From: Moniliella sp. 'wahieum'
Taxonomy: Eukaryota > Basidiomycota > Moniliellomycetes > Moniliellales > Moniliellaceae
Assembly: GCA_003971905.1 (NCBI GenBank)
Contig: RSEE01000020.1
Span: forward strand, 558,001-622,000
Reading direction: 5' to 3'
DNA length: 64,000 nucleotides
Of this stretch, positions 21,680 through 33,071 are shown piece after piece. Position 1 is the first letter of the stretch. The number at the start of each line of letters is the position of its first letter. The notes below the pieces were generated by a model. It searched no databases. It was given only the letters and a program-made list of their open reading frames with translations, and was not told the origin of the DNA. Position numbers and translations under genes: made by a program.

Positions 21680-24051
21680 CGTGCAAAAGTTGGGGGAGAG
21701 CAAGGGAATGAGGCGGGTCAAGAGAGTAATGCGCGAGATGAAGCAGGGATGGGGGTGGGGGACGCGAGTATGCGAATAGGCACAGTCGAACTTGACAGGT
21801 TTTAAGGATGCACGAGGAACATGGGCACCTCAAGTCTCACCCCCCGCCCATGTAATGTTAGCATCCTCGCAGCATATAGGGGGAGGGCGCCACATCAAGG
21901 TGTGACGCGTGACGCGCGCGTAAGGCTTGAAGCGTGACGCGTGACGCTTGAAGCTTGAAGCTGATTGTCCGCCAACGCCTCAAGCTCGTCAAGCTGTTGC
22001 ACGTGCTTGAAACGCCAAGCGAGCCTCGAGCAGCGCCACAAGCCATTCAGCCACAGGCTCTTGAGAGAAGCCGTTGATTCGATTACGCCTTCTAAATTCT
22101 ATCTTGCTTGGATCGATTCGACTCAAGATTACTACATCGTCACGCGTCACGCGTCATTCGCGTCACCGGCCCCACGGGTTAAAAGGCACTTGCGCCTCTT
22201 GGCGCCTCTATCGACGCGTGTCTCGCCGAACGCCAGCTCACATGTCACATCTCCACTGTCCGTTTCCCGCCACATCCCCCCTGCCTCTGGCTCGCTTGTG
22301 GCGATCTACTTGTCAATGTGTACGGGGAAGCTGGCTGCGCTGGCGCTGACGAAAATGATTGATCTGCCTCCGAGAAAAGAAAAGACGTTCCTGCCATCCA
22401 TGATCGACATGATCATGATCAGCATGTCCGTCAGCGCTCAGCGTGTCTCTCCAAGCTCCAAGCTCCGCCAGGCTCCACACCAGCATGCCACGCCCTTCAA
22501 TTTTTTACGCTTGACGCGTTGACGTGTCATTAACATTCCGCTCCTGGACTGGAAAAAATCCCATTCCGCCACCCTGCTCCAACGAAGCCAGCCGGCTACC
22601 TCAAAACTTCCCAAACGTCCCAGCTTCCCGCCATCTTCGTCTTTTGCTCGATGCCCCCCTGCCCAGGCTACCGCGGGGGCCCATTCTCTTGCTCGCTGAG
22701 TGTACCGAGGCGTTCTGAGAGGAGCTTGTTGTGCCAACTGCTTCAAGCTGCTGCCTATCCAGCCGAGGAGATGCCAGCGTGTATGAAAACCGAGTTGGAC
22801 AAGTGAGTCATGCCATGCCGGGCACCCTTCAAGCAAGTGAACCGCGGCTACCGCTACGGCATCCTATTTGGCTGTGAGCAATCGTACGGCGATTGGAAAT
22901 GTTGCCCCTCGTTCAAACCCTTTGATGTCAACCAACGCTACTCTGTCTGGATTGACGAACAGCACACCAAGTTATGGAAAAGCTCTCGCTAGGATCCTCG
23001 GAGGATGTCTGGGAGTCTCACTCTGGGCCTTGGTCGACCCTGGCAACCTGCCCGGATCGAAACGGAACTTCTGGAAGAAACAGAATACCCACCTTGCGTA
23101 CGTTTGGTGTCTCCCTCCTTTCCCCCCCATCATGATGAAGACACAGATAATCCATTCCCCGATCGAGGGGGAGCTGCGCGGAGGAGATGGGCCCTGTGGC
23201 CCATATCGGTACGCACCGCAATCACTTGGTGTGCCAGGGGGACGCAGTATGCCTGGACGCAGGCACGGCTCCTTGCTCTGCTTGCTCTTCTGGGGGCCAG
23301 CTGAGCGGGTGTGAGCCACCAAAGTCCATCTGGTGCTGTGGTACCCTGGCCAGACCAGTGAGTGCGGCATGCAGTTCCTCGCTTGTGTGACGCGACCATC
23401 TTTTCTGATTTTCTCACTCGCATTCCGCTGGTAGTGATCAAGGACTGACTAGTGTTTTCACTGTGCAGGTTTCTATGCATTAACCCGATACCTGGTCCCC
23501 CCACCGCTCGCTTGGGAGGGGAATGTTGCAGCATACCTTTTGTATTTTTATTGTAACCTGTTATCCATTACAAAGAATTGTTTCTCGCGTGGTAGAGCGA
23601 ATGGAGTGGTGGGGTGCATGGGATGTGCCAAACGCCACTATACATGCTGGCAGTTAGGGGAGGCACTAACGGTAACATTGTCCGTCGTAAGTCGCACTCA
23701 TCTGCGACACTACCGAGGACGCCTGTGATGTTGCCTTGGTCTATATATGTGGGCGCAGGTGCCATTGAACGGTCATGATGGCGGAGGGTAGTATGCATCT
23801 TTTGCAGTGCGCGTCATGTCCGTTGCCATGCCTAGCGCGATTGATCTAGATAATGCTACATCGCGATGTGCTCTTGGGGCCACTGATGTGCTCTGACCTC
23901 ACTGTTTTTTATTTCTTGTTGCAGCAGAGCAACGATCTACCCCCAAAAAAAGAAATGAAAAAGGAAAAGGAAATAAAATCTGGCGGGCGAGCTACCGCGT
24001 AGCAGCCGTTTCGTTCGACTCGGCGACCACCGCAACCTCTTCCAACGCTCC
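21680..24051. other. Long intergenic region with heptamer repeats
   Basis: About 2.4 kb between divergent genes. It contains GTGACGC/TTGAAGC tandems at 21902-21965, CGTCACG copies at about 22138-22160 and CTCCAAG copies at about 22449-22467. A 60-codon frame at 22810-22992 (MPCRAPFKQVNRGYRYGILF...) has gene-like composition, but no recognised family and no plausible upstream exon. From about 23350 to 23950 the DNA is AT-richer. Confidence 0.5.
21902..21965. repeat. Heptanucleotide tandems GTGACGC and TTGAAGC
   Basis: GTGACGC units alternate with TTGAAGC units, both 7 bp and in phase with each other. The overlap of adjacent GTGACGC copies makes ACGCGT. Confidence 0.85.
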
Positions 24052-24564
24052 ATGGCCGCCCTCCCCCCCCCCACCGCCCCATCGGGTGGCGTAAGTGCCA
24101 TCCTGCCGCTTGAGATGATCGACAAGTGCATCGGCTTCTCCATCTGGGTGGTGATGCGCACCAACCGCGAGTTTGTCGGCACCCTGTTGGGGTTTGACGA
24201 CTATGTCAGTACGTTGTCCTTCCTTCGTTTGTTGTGTTGTCGTTTGCGCTTGGCGATTGACCTGCGTGCCCCCATCTGCCTTTCATTCAGACATGGTACT
24301 GGATGATGTTACGGAATTGTACGTTTCTTTCCATCCCCCTCTCCCTTCCATGCTGACCTTGTCCTATGTACTGCGATGCTCTCCGACAGCGAGACTACGC
24401 CGACAGGAATCAAGAAGACCAAGTTGGGGCAAACGCTCATCAATGGCAACAACATCACCATGGTGTGTACTCCTTCACTCATATGAGGAAGTATGGCAGT
24501 TCGAACTAACTCCACCGCTTGTGCCCCCTAGCTCGTTCCTGGTGGTGAAGGTCCCGAGGCATAA
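24052..24564 (+). CDS. LSM5: U6 snRNA-associated Sm-like protein LSm5
   Basis: Subunit of the LSm1-7 (mRNA decay) and LSm2-8 (U6 snRNA) rings. Four exons: 24052-24208, 24291-24318, 24390-24462 and 24532-24564, with introns of 82, 71 and 69 nt. Spliced, they give an unbroken frame of 96 residues, the usual length for the family. Sm1 motif: ILPLEMIDKCIG, VVMRTNREFVGTLLGFDDYV and NMVLDDVTEF. Sm2 motif: KLGQTLINGNNITMLVPGGE, then GPEA and a TAA. The second exon is only 28 nt. This is one of the few genes here without any frame break, which supports the splice reading. The CT-rich leader and ATG context favour the chosen start. Confidence 0.97.
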
Positions 24565-24910
24565 CCACGCTGTTAGCCTTCCTTGGCCATTGGCACCCAA
24601 ACAGGTGTACGTTCTTTGTCCTGGCCCTTTCCTCGGGCGCGGCTGCCATTGGTTTGCGTATGGGTCGAGCTACTGCGGAGGATATACATTTGGGCGAGCC
24701 CAGGCAAGAACGACCAATGCAATAGGGTCGAAAAGGGAATGAAACAGATACAGGGTACAAGCACGAGAGAAAGCAGGGAAGTGAACAGGGTGCGAAGGAA
24801 GGACATCAAAGCATACCGATTCGATGGAAAGGAGTGAGGGGACGAGAGATCATCGATTCCCCATCATCTATGAAGAAAGGAGGGAATGTATACATTGTTC
24901 TTGGGGTAGA
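24565..24910. other. Convergent 3' region
   Basis: About 350 bp between the LSM5 stop and the stop of the minus-strand gene. No gene seen. Confidence 0.5.
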
Positions 24911-26910
24911 TTAGTGGCCAAACTCCAGGACCGTCTTGCCAGAGCTGGTGTTGAGCTTAACGAAGGACTGGTGGGCCACCTTTTGAGCACCGGTACGAAC
25001 CAAAGTGCCAGTAACCGTTACCCTGCCTGCATTGGCTTGGTGGGACGGCTTCCATACCCGTGGCAGGTCCGAGACGGCCGGGGGAGGGATAACCTTGGTG
25101 CCCTTGCGGCCCGACACGTCCACTTTTCCCACAAAGTGTTTGTCCAGCACCGCATGCACGTTGCCTGCCTTGCTACTCGCGTCGATCTGGACAGGCACCA
25201 AATCGGGTTGGGGAAGGAAAGCAAGGTCCACCGTGCCTGTCTTGGTCTGCGCCAGGACCGAAACCGTCTCGACAAACGGTTCCGAAGGACGGAACCCATA
25301 CAGCTGCGCTTTAACCACCTCGATCGGCAGCGGCCCAATCGCGCCAGCGCCACCGTGCAAGCTGACCGAATGGTTAGCATAGATCTTGCCCGCCTCAGTG
25401 GTAGCTGTGGAGAGGGAAAGAAGGGAGCCCGAGTCGGTACGAACGTCCAAGGTCGTAGCTCGGATGTACGAGCCAGGATTCAACTCGACCCTACCGGCTT
25501 TGGTCTGGATTGACGCTTCGCGCCATGCCTCCAGCCCGATTGCGGGCCCGATTCGAACGGCGCCCGTCGCCCCAGTAGAAAACTCAAGCATGTGGGCATG
25601 CACGTTGCCCCCAACTAAAATGTCGCCCGAGCGGGTACGAATGGTGAACACCCCTGCCGTCTCAAGGGGCCGATTGAGGTCCCAACCAATCGCCACATGG
25701 CCCGAACCTGTCTGGACATTGAGTGCACCAAAGCGTGACACGGTGGATGGGTCCATATGGATGTTGTCAAAGTGACGCTTGGCCAAGCTGCTGGGGGAAT
25801 CTGTGTCCGCGTGCACCTGCTTCTCGGGCGGGCCCCAAGCCATCAAAGAGCGACACATGCATCGAGCTGGTTTTCACGTCAAACATGGGGATGGGCACGT
25901 GTTTGGGAATGAGCACTGTCACATCCCACTCGATCGCATGCTTTCCCGGGACCGGGCGGGTATACACCCCCACGCCTTGGTGAAATGCGTTGGAACCAAG
26001 CTTGACCACATTGGCGCTTCCAAAGTAACGTTCCTTCATCTTGTCGTATTTGGCTTGGACAATGACCTTGACTTTGGCCTGCAAGTCCTCGGGCACCCCA
26101 TGGTCCGCGGGATCCTCAACAAAGCGTAACACCCTTTGCGGATCCTCGTTTATCTGTCGAGAGAAGCTCATTGTCGGAAGGAGGGTCGACGAGGACATAT
26201 AGGTGGTCCCCAGCGCCAAAGGAGGGGGAACAGTCAGTTCAAACTCGGTCGAAACAGTACAGTAGAGAGAGGAAGAGAAGCTGTTGACAATCTTTTCCGA
26301 TTCACAACCCTTCATGGTCCAATTTGCTGATTGGCGAATGTGGCCATCGCCCGGGAACGGTTGGGGTAGCGCCTCATATGGCTAAAAAGCACACGGCATA
26401 CGCAGGACAGTAAGTTAGCCTGAGCTCCAATGAGGCTGCAAAGCGTGCGAGCACGTACCTCGATGTCCTCCCATCTCCAAAACCCGCCCTCGTCGTCAGA
26501 ATCATTGGTTAGGGCCGGACTGGTTAACAGAATAGAATCCACAGTCCCGTAAGAACAAGAAAGACGTGCCTGAGACGCGAGGTGGGCCAGAGACGATACA
26601 AGCCGAGCTTGGTCGAATGCCATTTGTTCCTCGCCGATTCACGAACGCCTTGGGGGATGTATTGGTGCAGGGCACCAACATGTTCCTTGAATGTTGCCCA
26701 AGCCGAGCGGTGGTTGAGGTCGGCACGCATCACATTGTTGTACGAAGGTGGCAAGGAAGGATACTTGCCCTCTTCGCAGCCAGTGTCTGGGGCTGAGCGG
26801 GAAGAGCTAGACTCTTGGCTGATACTGAAGCGTTCGTCGGGGACCTCCATGCCCTCCACCATGAGGAGAGGCACGCGTACCTCGTCGGGCGGCCTGGTTG
26901 AGGAGGCCAT
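24911..26910 (-). CDS. Type II membrane protein with DUF4097-like beta-repeat ectodomain
   Basis: From ATG 26910: a cytosolic N-terminus of about 110 residues (MASSTRPPDEVRVPLLMVEG...) and basic RLRH before a single helix HVFLVLTGLWILF. The juxtamembrane segment DSDDEGGFWRWEDIE is next, then an intron (26382-26458) and an extracytoplasmic domain. The first half contains FELTVPPPLALGTTYMSS, FRQINEDPQRVLRF-like sequence and EWDVTVLIPKHVPIP. The second half has repeats with a Thr-Gly-Ser or Thr-Ser-Gly turn every 20-25 residues (VQTGSGHVAIGWDL, TIRTRSGDILVGG, VRTDSGSLLSL, AQTKTGTVDLAF, SSKAGNVHAVL), as in DUF4097 beta-solenoid-like domains. Frame breaks at AA 26531-26532 (end of the helix) and near 25825. 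About 620 residues. Function unknown; surface or wall contact is only an inference from the fold. Confidence 0.75.
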
Positions 26911-27898
26911 GGGTTGAGGAGGCCATGGCGGCGGGTGGGAGTAGGGCGGGGGGGCGGGGGTGAGGGTGGTGGCTGGCCCAGGGTAGAGAAGGAGCACAGT
27001 AACCAACTGAACCTTAGACGGAAATGCTCCATGGCGGCCCGCATCGCACAACCCTAGCGTACGTTCGACGTGGCAAGGCAATTGTGTCTGCCACCCTCCC
27101 CAAAAGAAACGAGAGCACCAACGGCAGGGAGTATATTCGTACACAAAACAAAAATTTAGTCCTGCCAAAGACACGACCCTGAGCCCCCACCCCACCCCCG
27201 CCTCGCGGGCCTTGGCTTCACAACGAGTTGACTTCTATCTTCTTCTCGCTTCTGCCTCCTCCCGTCCCTAAGTCCCGGAGGCTTCAGACATGTTACTATA
27301 CGACCCAAAAGCCGGCGTAGACGCAGCCTTGCCACACCAGCAGCCGCCCCACCAAAGGCCTCTCCTCGTCCCTAGCTCCGCTCGGATCCACCAACTAGCC
27401 CAAGCCCGAAACTACAGTCAGTCGACCTACCGTCTCTAATGGATTGTAACCCAAAACCCCAGGCGTGCCCCCTGGCGGGGCCCGCCCGTAGTGACAGCAT
27501 CATCCTGTGTCTCTCGCTCTGCCCTTCCCTTTTGCTTCTGTTCTCTGCCCGATGCTGTTACATTATCGTTCGTGGGAGGAAACAGCAGGCACCGGGCAGA
27601 GAACAGAAACAAAAGGGAAGGGAAGAGCGAGAGACACAGGATGCTGAATTGGAAATGGAGCGAGCTTAGTCATTTGGTGACAGGAGGGACCGGAAAAAGA
27701 GTCACACCCGAACGTGAGGTACAGAAAAGAATGGGACATAGGGGGGCAGATCAGAGCCACCCTCATTGCTACTGTTGCCAGTCCACACTCCGACGAGAGG
27801 AGTAGTATAAAACGGTGCGGATAACGTCACTCTCCAAAGGAAAATGCTACACATGGCGTCCAAAATGCTCTGTTACTCTTCGTATCCAGCCACCACAG
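26911..27898. other. Upstream region with foldback repeat
   Basis: About 990 bp between two minus-strand genes. It should contain the promoter of the gene starting at 26910 and the 3' region of the gene ending at 27899. Its main content is the inverted repeat at 27495-27646. Confidence 0.5.
27495..27646. repeat. Foldback inverted repeat, ~55-bp arms
   Basis: Left arm 27495-27551 and right arm 27593-27646 are reverse complements with two mismatches and one 3-base gap; both begin or end with CAGCAT/ATGCTG. The 41-nt loop itself starts with ATGCTGTT and contains AACAGCA, so the stem continues inside it. The arms are polypyrimidine- and polypurine-biased (CCCTTCCCTTTTG). There is no ORF inside and no obvious flanking duplication. 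Confidence 0.95.
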
Positions 27899-28553
27899 CT
27901 ACAGCGGCATCAAAGGGTAAGCATTGGGATCGAACTCAAGTGTGCCCTCGCGCGCCTGGCGAATCCATTCTTGTCTTGCCAATTCAACTTGCCGTTCGAC
28001 TTCCTGAACATGATCAGCGCCCGATTTGGCCGCTATCTTGGCTTGGCTTCCATGGGGAGCTGAGCAAGACCTGCCTCCATGGCCAGAACGAGGGGCTCTC
28101 GCATTTGGCCAACTCGGCCCGTCCTTGGTCTCGCACCGCCTGCAGTGCCGCCTTGTACTCGTTTGTCAAATCCGTCGAACGCGCTGCCACGTCCGCCCGG
28201 ATCTTTTTCCGCCGCGCGCGCATTTCCTCTGTTGCAGCCCACTCGCTTGGCGTCACCCCCGCCCGCTTGAATTGGGCCGGAAGCTGGGCCTGGGCGGCAC
28301 GTTGCACACGGTACGTCTTGTACCAATTTCGCACCTCTGTGGACGTGTTCATCATATTCTGTAACACGTCAAACGATTCGATCTCAGTACCAAAATGTTC
28401 ATTGAATGCTGCCACGGCGGCGACATGTTTGGCATTGGCGCCTGGCGGCGGTCCGCTTCCGTGTGACTCCATCACCGGGGGCAGCGACGGTAGCACTGTC
28501 GACGCCGCCCCGATTGATACTGCCCCTACCGACGACGCGGCCGAACTGGACAT
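27899..28553 (-). CDS. Conserved-looking coiled-coil protein, unknown function
   Basis: Reads from MSSSAASSVGAVSIG (28553; alternative start MESHGSGPPPGANAKH at 28472) through NEHFGTEIESFDVLQNMMN, EVRNWYKTYRVQRAAQAQL and MRARRKKIRADVAARSTDL to VQEVERQVELARQEWIRQAR. It ends EFDPNAYPLMPL before a TAG at 27899-27901. The composition is charged and Ala-rich, with predicted long helices and likely coiled coil. There are no membrane segment and no cysteines or catalytic motifs. Two frame breaks near 28030-28090 separate the last 45 residues, which still have gene-like composition. About 215 residues. I do not recognise the family. Upstream in-frame sequence is Ser-rich and could be coding from a start beyond 28553. 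Confidence 0.7.
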
Positions 28554-29726
28554 CAAAGAGCTCTGCGATGAAGATCCGGAAGAGACCACGGATCGATTGG
28601 ATGGGGGGGATGACCCCAGAACAGGTGAGAAGTGGTCGCGGTGGACTGAGAAGAGACAGGGTCGACACCTTGGCTGCTGTGACAGGAGCTGGCTGAAGTT
28701 TGTGCCTGACGAGAAAGGGAAAACGAGGGTGCGTGCTCCGTCTTCTTTCATCGATCTGCAAGTCGCGCAGCTTATCCAAGGGCAACTCAGGAGGAGCTTG
28801 GCCTTTCTGGCGGTGTGTGGTTGGACGAGAAGGGCATTGGTAGTCCCACCTGGTAGTGATTGGAGTAAAGGGAGAGAGGTACACGTGGCAGTGGGTGGGG
28901 AACTTAAGCGGGAGCTATTAGCAGCGCGGCTTTTGTGGTGTGCTCAGACCACAGGGTTCTTGTGTGCCCACGCACAGCGCACGGACATAAGAAGCCGACA
29001 GGGTCATTAGTTACTCTATGAAATGAAGAGCGAAAAGAAATGGTAATTGTGTCCTTCACTGGCCAATCTGTGAAAGATGTGTTGACAGGATGTGGTGGGA
29101 TGAAACCGATGGTACACATAGGGCTCTCTCCATATTAACAGCATCGTGCCTTCTTCACCGGCTGTGCACATATCGACCTTTTCCTATACTTGTCACGTCA
29201 GCCACGCTCATATATAGCGGATGATTGTCTAGCCGAATCTATATGTAAGCTACGGTGCACACAGGATCAAAAGTGGGAGTGAATGGCTCTCTATACTGCG
29301 TACTATAAGACTGACGACGAGATACTACACTCCCCCCTTTTGTATGGGGCCTCTCTCTGTTCGCGTTCAATATATGTAAGTTTCGACCCCCCTCCCTCTC
29401 CCTCCTCTTGAATATACTAATCTGGTGTTTTCCCCCTGGGCGCAGGCTCACCATGAACCCCCCTCCCCCCATGGAGCAGGCAGGGTTGGGGGGGCGGTGA
29501 TGATGGTTGTGGGAGGCGAGCAAGGCAGGGGAAAAGAAGTACGTTCAACGTCGCGTCCCGCGTCACACGTCATGCATCAGCATCATGACGCATCTTACAC
29601 CATGCTGTCACATGTCATGCACCAGGCCTCAGGGGCATCATGCATCACTGATGCCCTGACCATCCACCCTCTCGTCCTCTCTGCCCCGCCAGGTCAGCTG
29701 GGCTTCTTGCCACCACCCCCACCACC
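28554..29726. other. Intergenic between divergent genes
   Basis: About 1.2 kb. The right end holds a CATGCATC/CACGTCATG-rich stretch (29565-29660) and a likely leader of the plus-strand gene. Its last 45 bp, including a CCGCCAGGTCA site, resemble the leader of the second copy at 33860. No further gene. Confidence 0.5.
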
Positions 29727-30517
29727 ATGACCGGCGCCACATCCAATCCGACTACCCCCCCCCCCCACAACGGTCACAGAGGCACAGACTTCTACGTACC
29801 AGCTTACTAGCTGGACCACCAAGCGCGGGCTGGCCGTTGCAGCAGCGGTCAAGACCATCGGTCTGCTCGCCTGCATCTTCGAGTCAGCATCCTTGTTGGC
29901 AGAGGCGCCTGCCGTGTGGGCGTTTATTATGGTAGCGCTTATGCTCGACTTGCTTCAGACGGTCGCCATGTTGCACGTCAGTCTGGACCGTACACTCAGA
30001 CCTTCAAGCCGCGCCGCCACACAATTTCTCGAGACAGTGGCGTTGTCCATCATATGAGGTTGCCATTGGTACGTATCCCCCCCTCATCCATTCCATGTTC
30101 TGACCAATTCCTAGTCTTCGTTGGCGGTTTGATCGTCATCTTCGGATTCTCCCCGGAATGTGCGTGTCTTCCTGAATGATTTCGCGCCCTACTAACACTT
30201 TAATTGTGGTAGCCTTGAGTCCCGAAGTGGCAAGATGCATTACCATGATAGCCACATGGTTCTGCGCCTCACTGATGCTGCTGGACTGGACGCTCGTGGT
30301 ACTCTTCCGCTTCCGCGTGTTTGATAAGGCAAGTGCGGAAGACGGAGCTCATGCTCTACGCCCCGTGGAACGGAGTGACCTGCCACCCGCGCCTGAGAGC
30401 GAGCCGCTGCTGGATGCGGATGTAGAAGCTCACGCGGTTGACCCAGGATCGAGTTCCGCCCCGCCTCCATACGCTGGGTCTTCCCAAGAATCCGCACCTC
30501 GGCTGTCCAAGGTCTAA
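29727..30517 (+). CDS. Four-helix membrane protein with LL and PPxY tail, copy A
   Basis: First of three paralogues in this window. N-terminus of about 35 Thr/Pro-rich residues (MTGATSNPTTPPP...). Four hydrophobic segments follow: VAAAVKTIGLLACIF, WAFIMVALMLDLLQTVAML, VAIVFVGGLIVIFGF and ITMIATWFCASLMLLDWTLV; both ends would face the cytosol. The 85-residue tail contains an acidic di-leucine, ESEPLLDADVEAH, and a PPxY, SSAPPPYAGS, and ends RLSKV. Introns: 30069-30114 (46 nt) and 30160-30212 (53 nt), in the same places as in copy B. Frame breaks lie in the C-run near 29755 and just before intron 1. PPxY motifs recruit Nedd4/Rsp5-type ubiquitin ligases and di-leucines bind AP adaptors; both are established for other proteins and only inferred here. 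No named family recognised. Confidence 0.75.
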
Positions 30518-30639
30518 GGGCGCCCTTTCCCCACGTTTGTCTCCTTTTTGCCTGAACAAGCCCGCCTCCACCCCCTAGGTCGCACCCATCTCCCCCTCCG
30601 CTGTACAAGTCTAAAGGGGCCGTGGCCGTGGGACCTTAC

Positions 30640-33071
30640 CTCTTTTTGCGTTGCTGCCGGAATATGTGATGAAGTGCGCGCGTTTGAGGCCCTTGTGCGC
30701 CAGGTCCAGTAAGTCTTTGTTATAGGCTATCGTATATGCCACCGCTGACTGGCATTTCTGCTCTCAGGATATGGGGAAAGACAGGCATAAAGGCGGCCGA
30801 CGGGGTGTCGGGCCGCCCGATTGTTCTCATACCCCTTGTTCATGCTGTGGTAGCGGACAACCCAGAGGGAAACCACCTCGCTGCCCGTGCCCTCAGTCCT
30901 AGCCCCTGTGCTGTCGTATTTGCGGGGCCAATTTCCAGAACCGCGGCCATGCCGACCAAATTTTGCATGTGCTCACAGGAGGTGTAAAGCGAAGCAATGC
31001 GCAGATCCAAGCGAACCTCGAGAGGCAGGTGGATCACGCTATCCTGGGCAATAACGCTGCATACGACTGGGAATGCGCCGTGACGGGCGACAGGGACCCC
31101 AACGTCCACCGACTCTACTGCTCCTGTATCGCCGACATGGACATGTTCGAGAATAAGAGTGAGAAGCAGCCCATTCACACTCGCCCGTCCCGGAAGGGAT
31201 TTGCTCTACCAAAGACAAGGGCTAAGGTCATTGAGCTGAACCAATCCGAGGCGGACTATCTGCGGCGAAAGAGTTTCTTGATGTGCCCGGCGCTGTCCCT
31301 GCCGCAGTTTGATGTGGTGGACTGCTTTCCTCTCGACTTTCTTCACACTTCCTCCTCGGAATAGGGAAGGACCTGCTGAAGTTGGTGGCGACAAGGGTGA
31401 AGCCTAAGGCGAAGGAGCAATCGGCGATATTAATGAGCGGTCTCAACACCAAGGGTATCCCTGGCGCAGAGGGCACCAAGATCCGAGCTAGGGGTTTGAT
31501 GGCTAACCTAAAGACTGGGGTTGGGAAGGATGTGCGCACTATGCTTGTGGCTCTCCCATTCGCGGCACTCCCCATCCTCGAGACCGGAAAAGAGGCCAAC
31601 GATGAGAAGGAGTTCACGTTTCCGATTCCGCTTTATGACCCTATCGTCGCGGCAGCCGACCTGCATGGTTTGCTTTCCAGGACATGGTACCCGGCTGCCG
31701 GGCAGGCCAGGGTGCAGTTCATGGTACGTCCCACAGCCTTGATTGATATACGGGTTTAGACGCTGACATGCCTGTTATGGCTGGAATAGTACCAGGCGAC
31801 CCAGACTGCATACCGACTGATCGAACGCCTTTCGAGACTCGGCCCCGACAGCGCCATGATCGCGACGCGACCGAAGCTCCATCTCCTCCTGGCGCATACG
31901 TCTGATGCGCTCGAATTGTTCGGCCCTCTCCAGAACACGGACGCTGCCAGATTCGAGGGTCGCGTGAAGCACATCCGTGCGTCGGTTGCCCATTGCAACT
32001 TCCAGAACCTCCCGCGTGACACCTTGTACAACGTCATGGTCGCCGAGAAGATTCTGCACCACTCTTCACCGGGGTACGATGTGTCTAGCGACGGCTCGGT
32101 GGTGGCTCGGACTGGGGCTCCTCCCGGGGTGCTGGAGCAATAAGGGAAGGAAGAGCCCGACTACGACTCTGATGGCATGGCGATTCCACGAGTGGTGCTG
32201 GCCCCAGCCAAGAACCAATCCTCGGTGGGTTGTAACAACCTCACTGACGAGAAGCTGGGTCGTTTCCAATTGGCGGACCGTGTCAAGGTGCGGGCGCAGT
32301 ACCTGGTGGGCAAGGCGGCTGTTATCGCTACAGGGGAGATGATCCGTGTGGGGATGAACGTGACGATCGGCCACAAGTCGGCCGAGTACAGCGCGTCCGC
32401 CGACTTTGTTATTGGCAAGATCCTCCGGATTGGGCGCGACCCGTTGGATGAGAAGGCTGCCTGGGTCGGTACAGACCGTACATCATCACGGGGGTAGCAC
32501 GCATCGCTCACAGGCTGCCGCATTGTCCGCGAACTCGATGATGGTGATGCTCCTGAAGAGTTTGCCCTATTGACGGTGAGCACCGATGAGTGCTGAATCC
32601 AGCTGCATGACGATTGCTCATCAAGTACTGACACTGGGACATTGACCACAGGATGTTGGCAGTGAGGTGCCTCTCCAGCACGCCTGCACCAAGAAGTGGA
32701 TGATAGAGCAGGACGGCCAGAAAGTACTGGTGCACAACTACGAGAAGAACCCAATCTCGGGGGAGAACGAGGCGATAAAGTACTTCATCCCGGCGGCGTC
32801 TCATTTTAAAGCCAAGAACGGGAAGCGGCTGGTATTGAACGAATACGCTATGCGAAGTCCACCACACCACAAGCCGCACATGGACTTGAGGATCAGCTGG
32901 AAGTCCCCCGAACTGAGCGCCAAGGCGCTGAGCAAAGACGTGGCCCAGAGGATTGCAACGAACGGTGCCATGCACCTGTGGGACAAGCGCGCCAAGAAGA
33001 AGACACCTGCCGTGGTCGCTGTCGGAGGAGGGGGCAAGAGCGACGACTCTTCCGACAGTGACAGTGATTGA
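30640..33071 (+). mobile_element. DNA-transposon-derived gene (Plavaka/CACTA-like transposase-associated)
   Basis: A plus-strand gene-like series of frames with ordinary spliceosomal introns (e.g. 31724-31789). Recognisable blocks in order: VHAVVADNPEGNHLAAR beside a CRICG-like cysteine pair; FDVVDCFPLDFLHT, comparable to the PxDxLHT block; KLVATRVKPKAKEQSAIL; MLVALPFAALPIL; and RPKLHLLLAHTSDALELFGP, the KPKxHLL...RFGP block. A final domain has AIKYFIPAASHFKAKNGKR and an acidic DDSSDSDSD end. This order is that of the large transposase-related proteins spread by Plavaka/KDZ-type elements in basidiomycetes; the family name is an inference. About five frame breaks, similar to host genes, so decay cannot be told from sequencing error. 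No terminal inverted repeats or target duplication found. Confidence 0.65.

Noticed and set aside
22810-22992. Possible 60-residue exon (RYGILFGCEQSYGDWKCC...)
   Set aside because: Composition is gene-like, but no splice partner, family or upstream exon could be found; kept only as a note in the intergenic entry.
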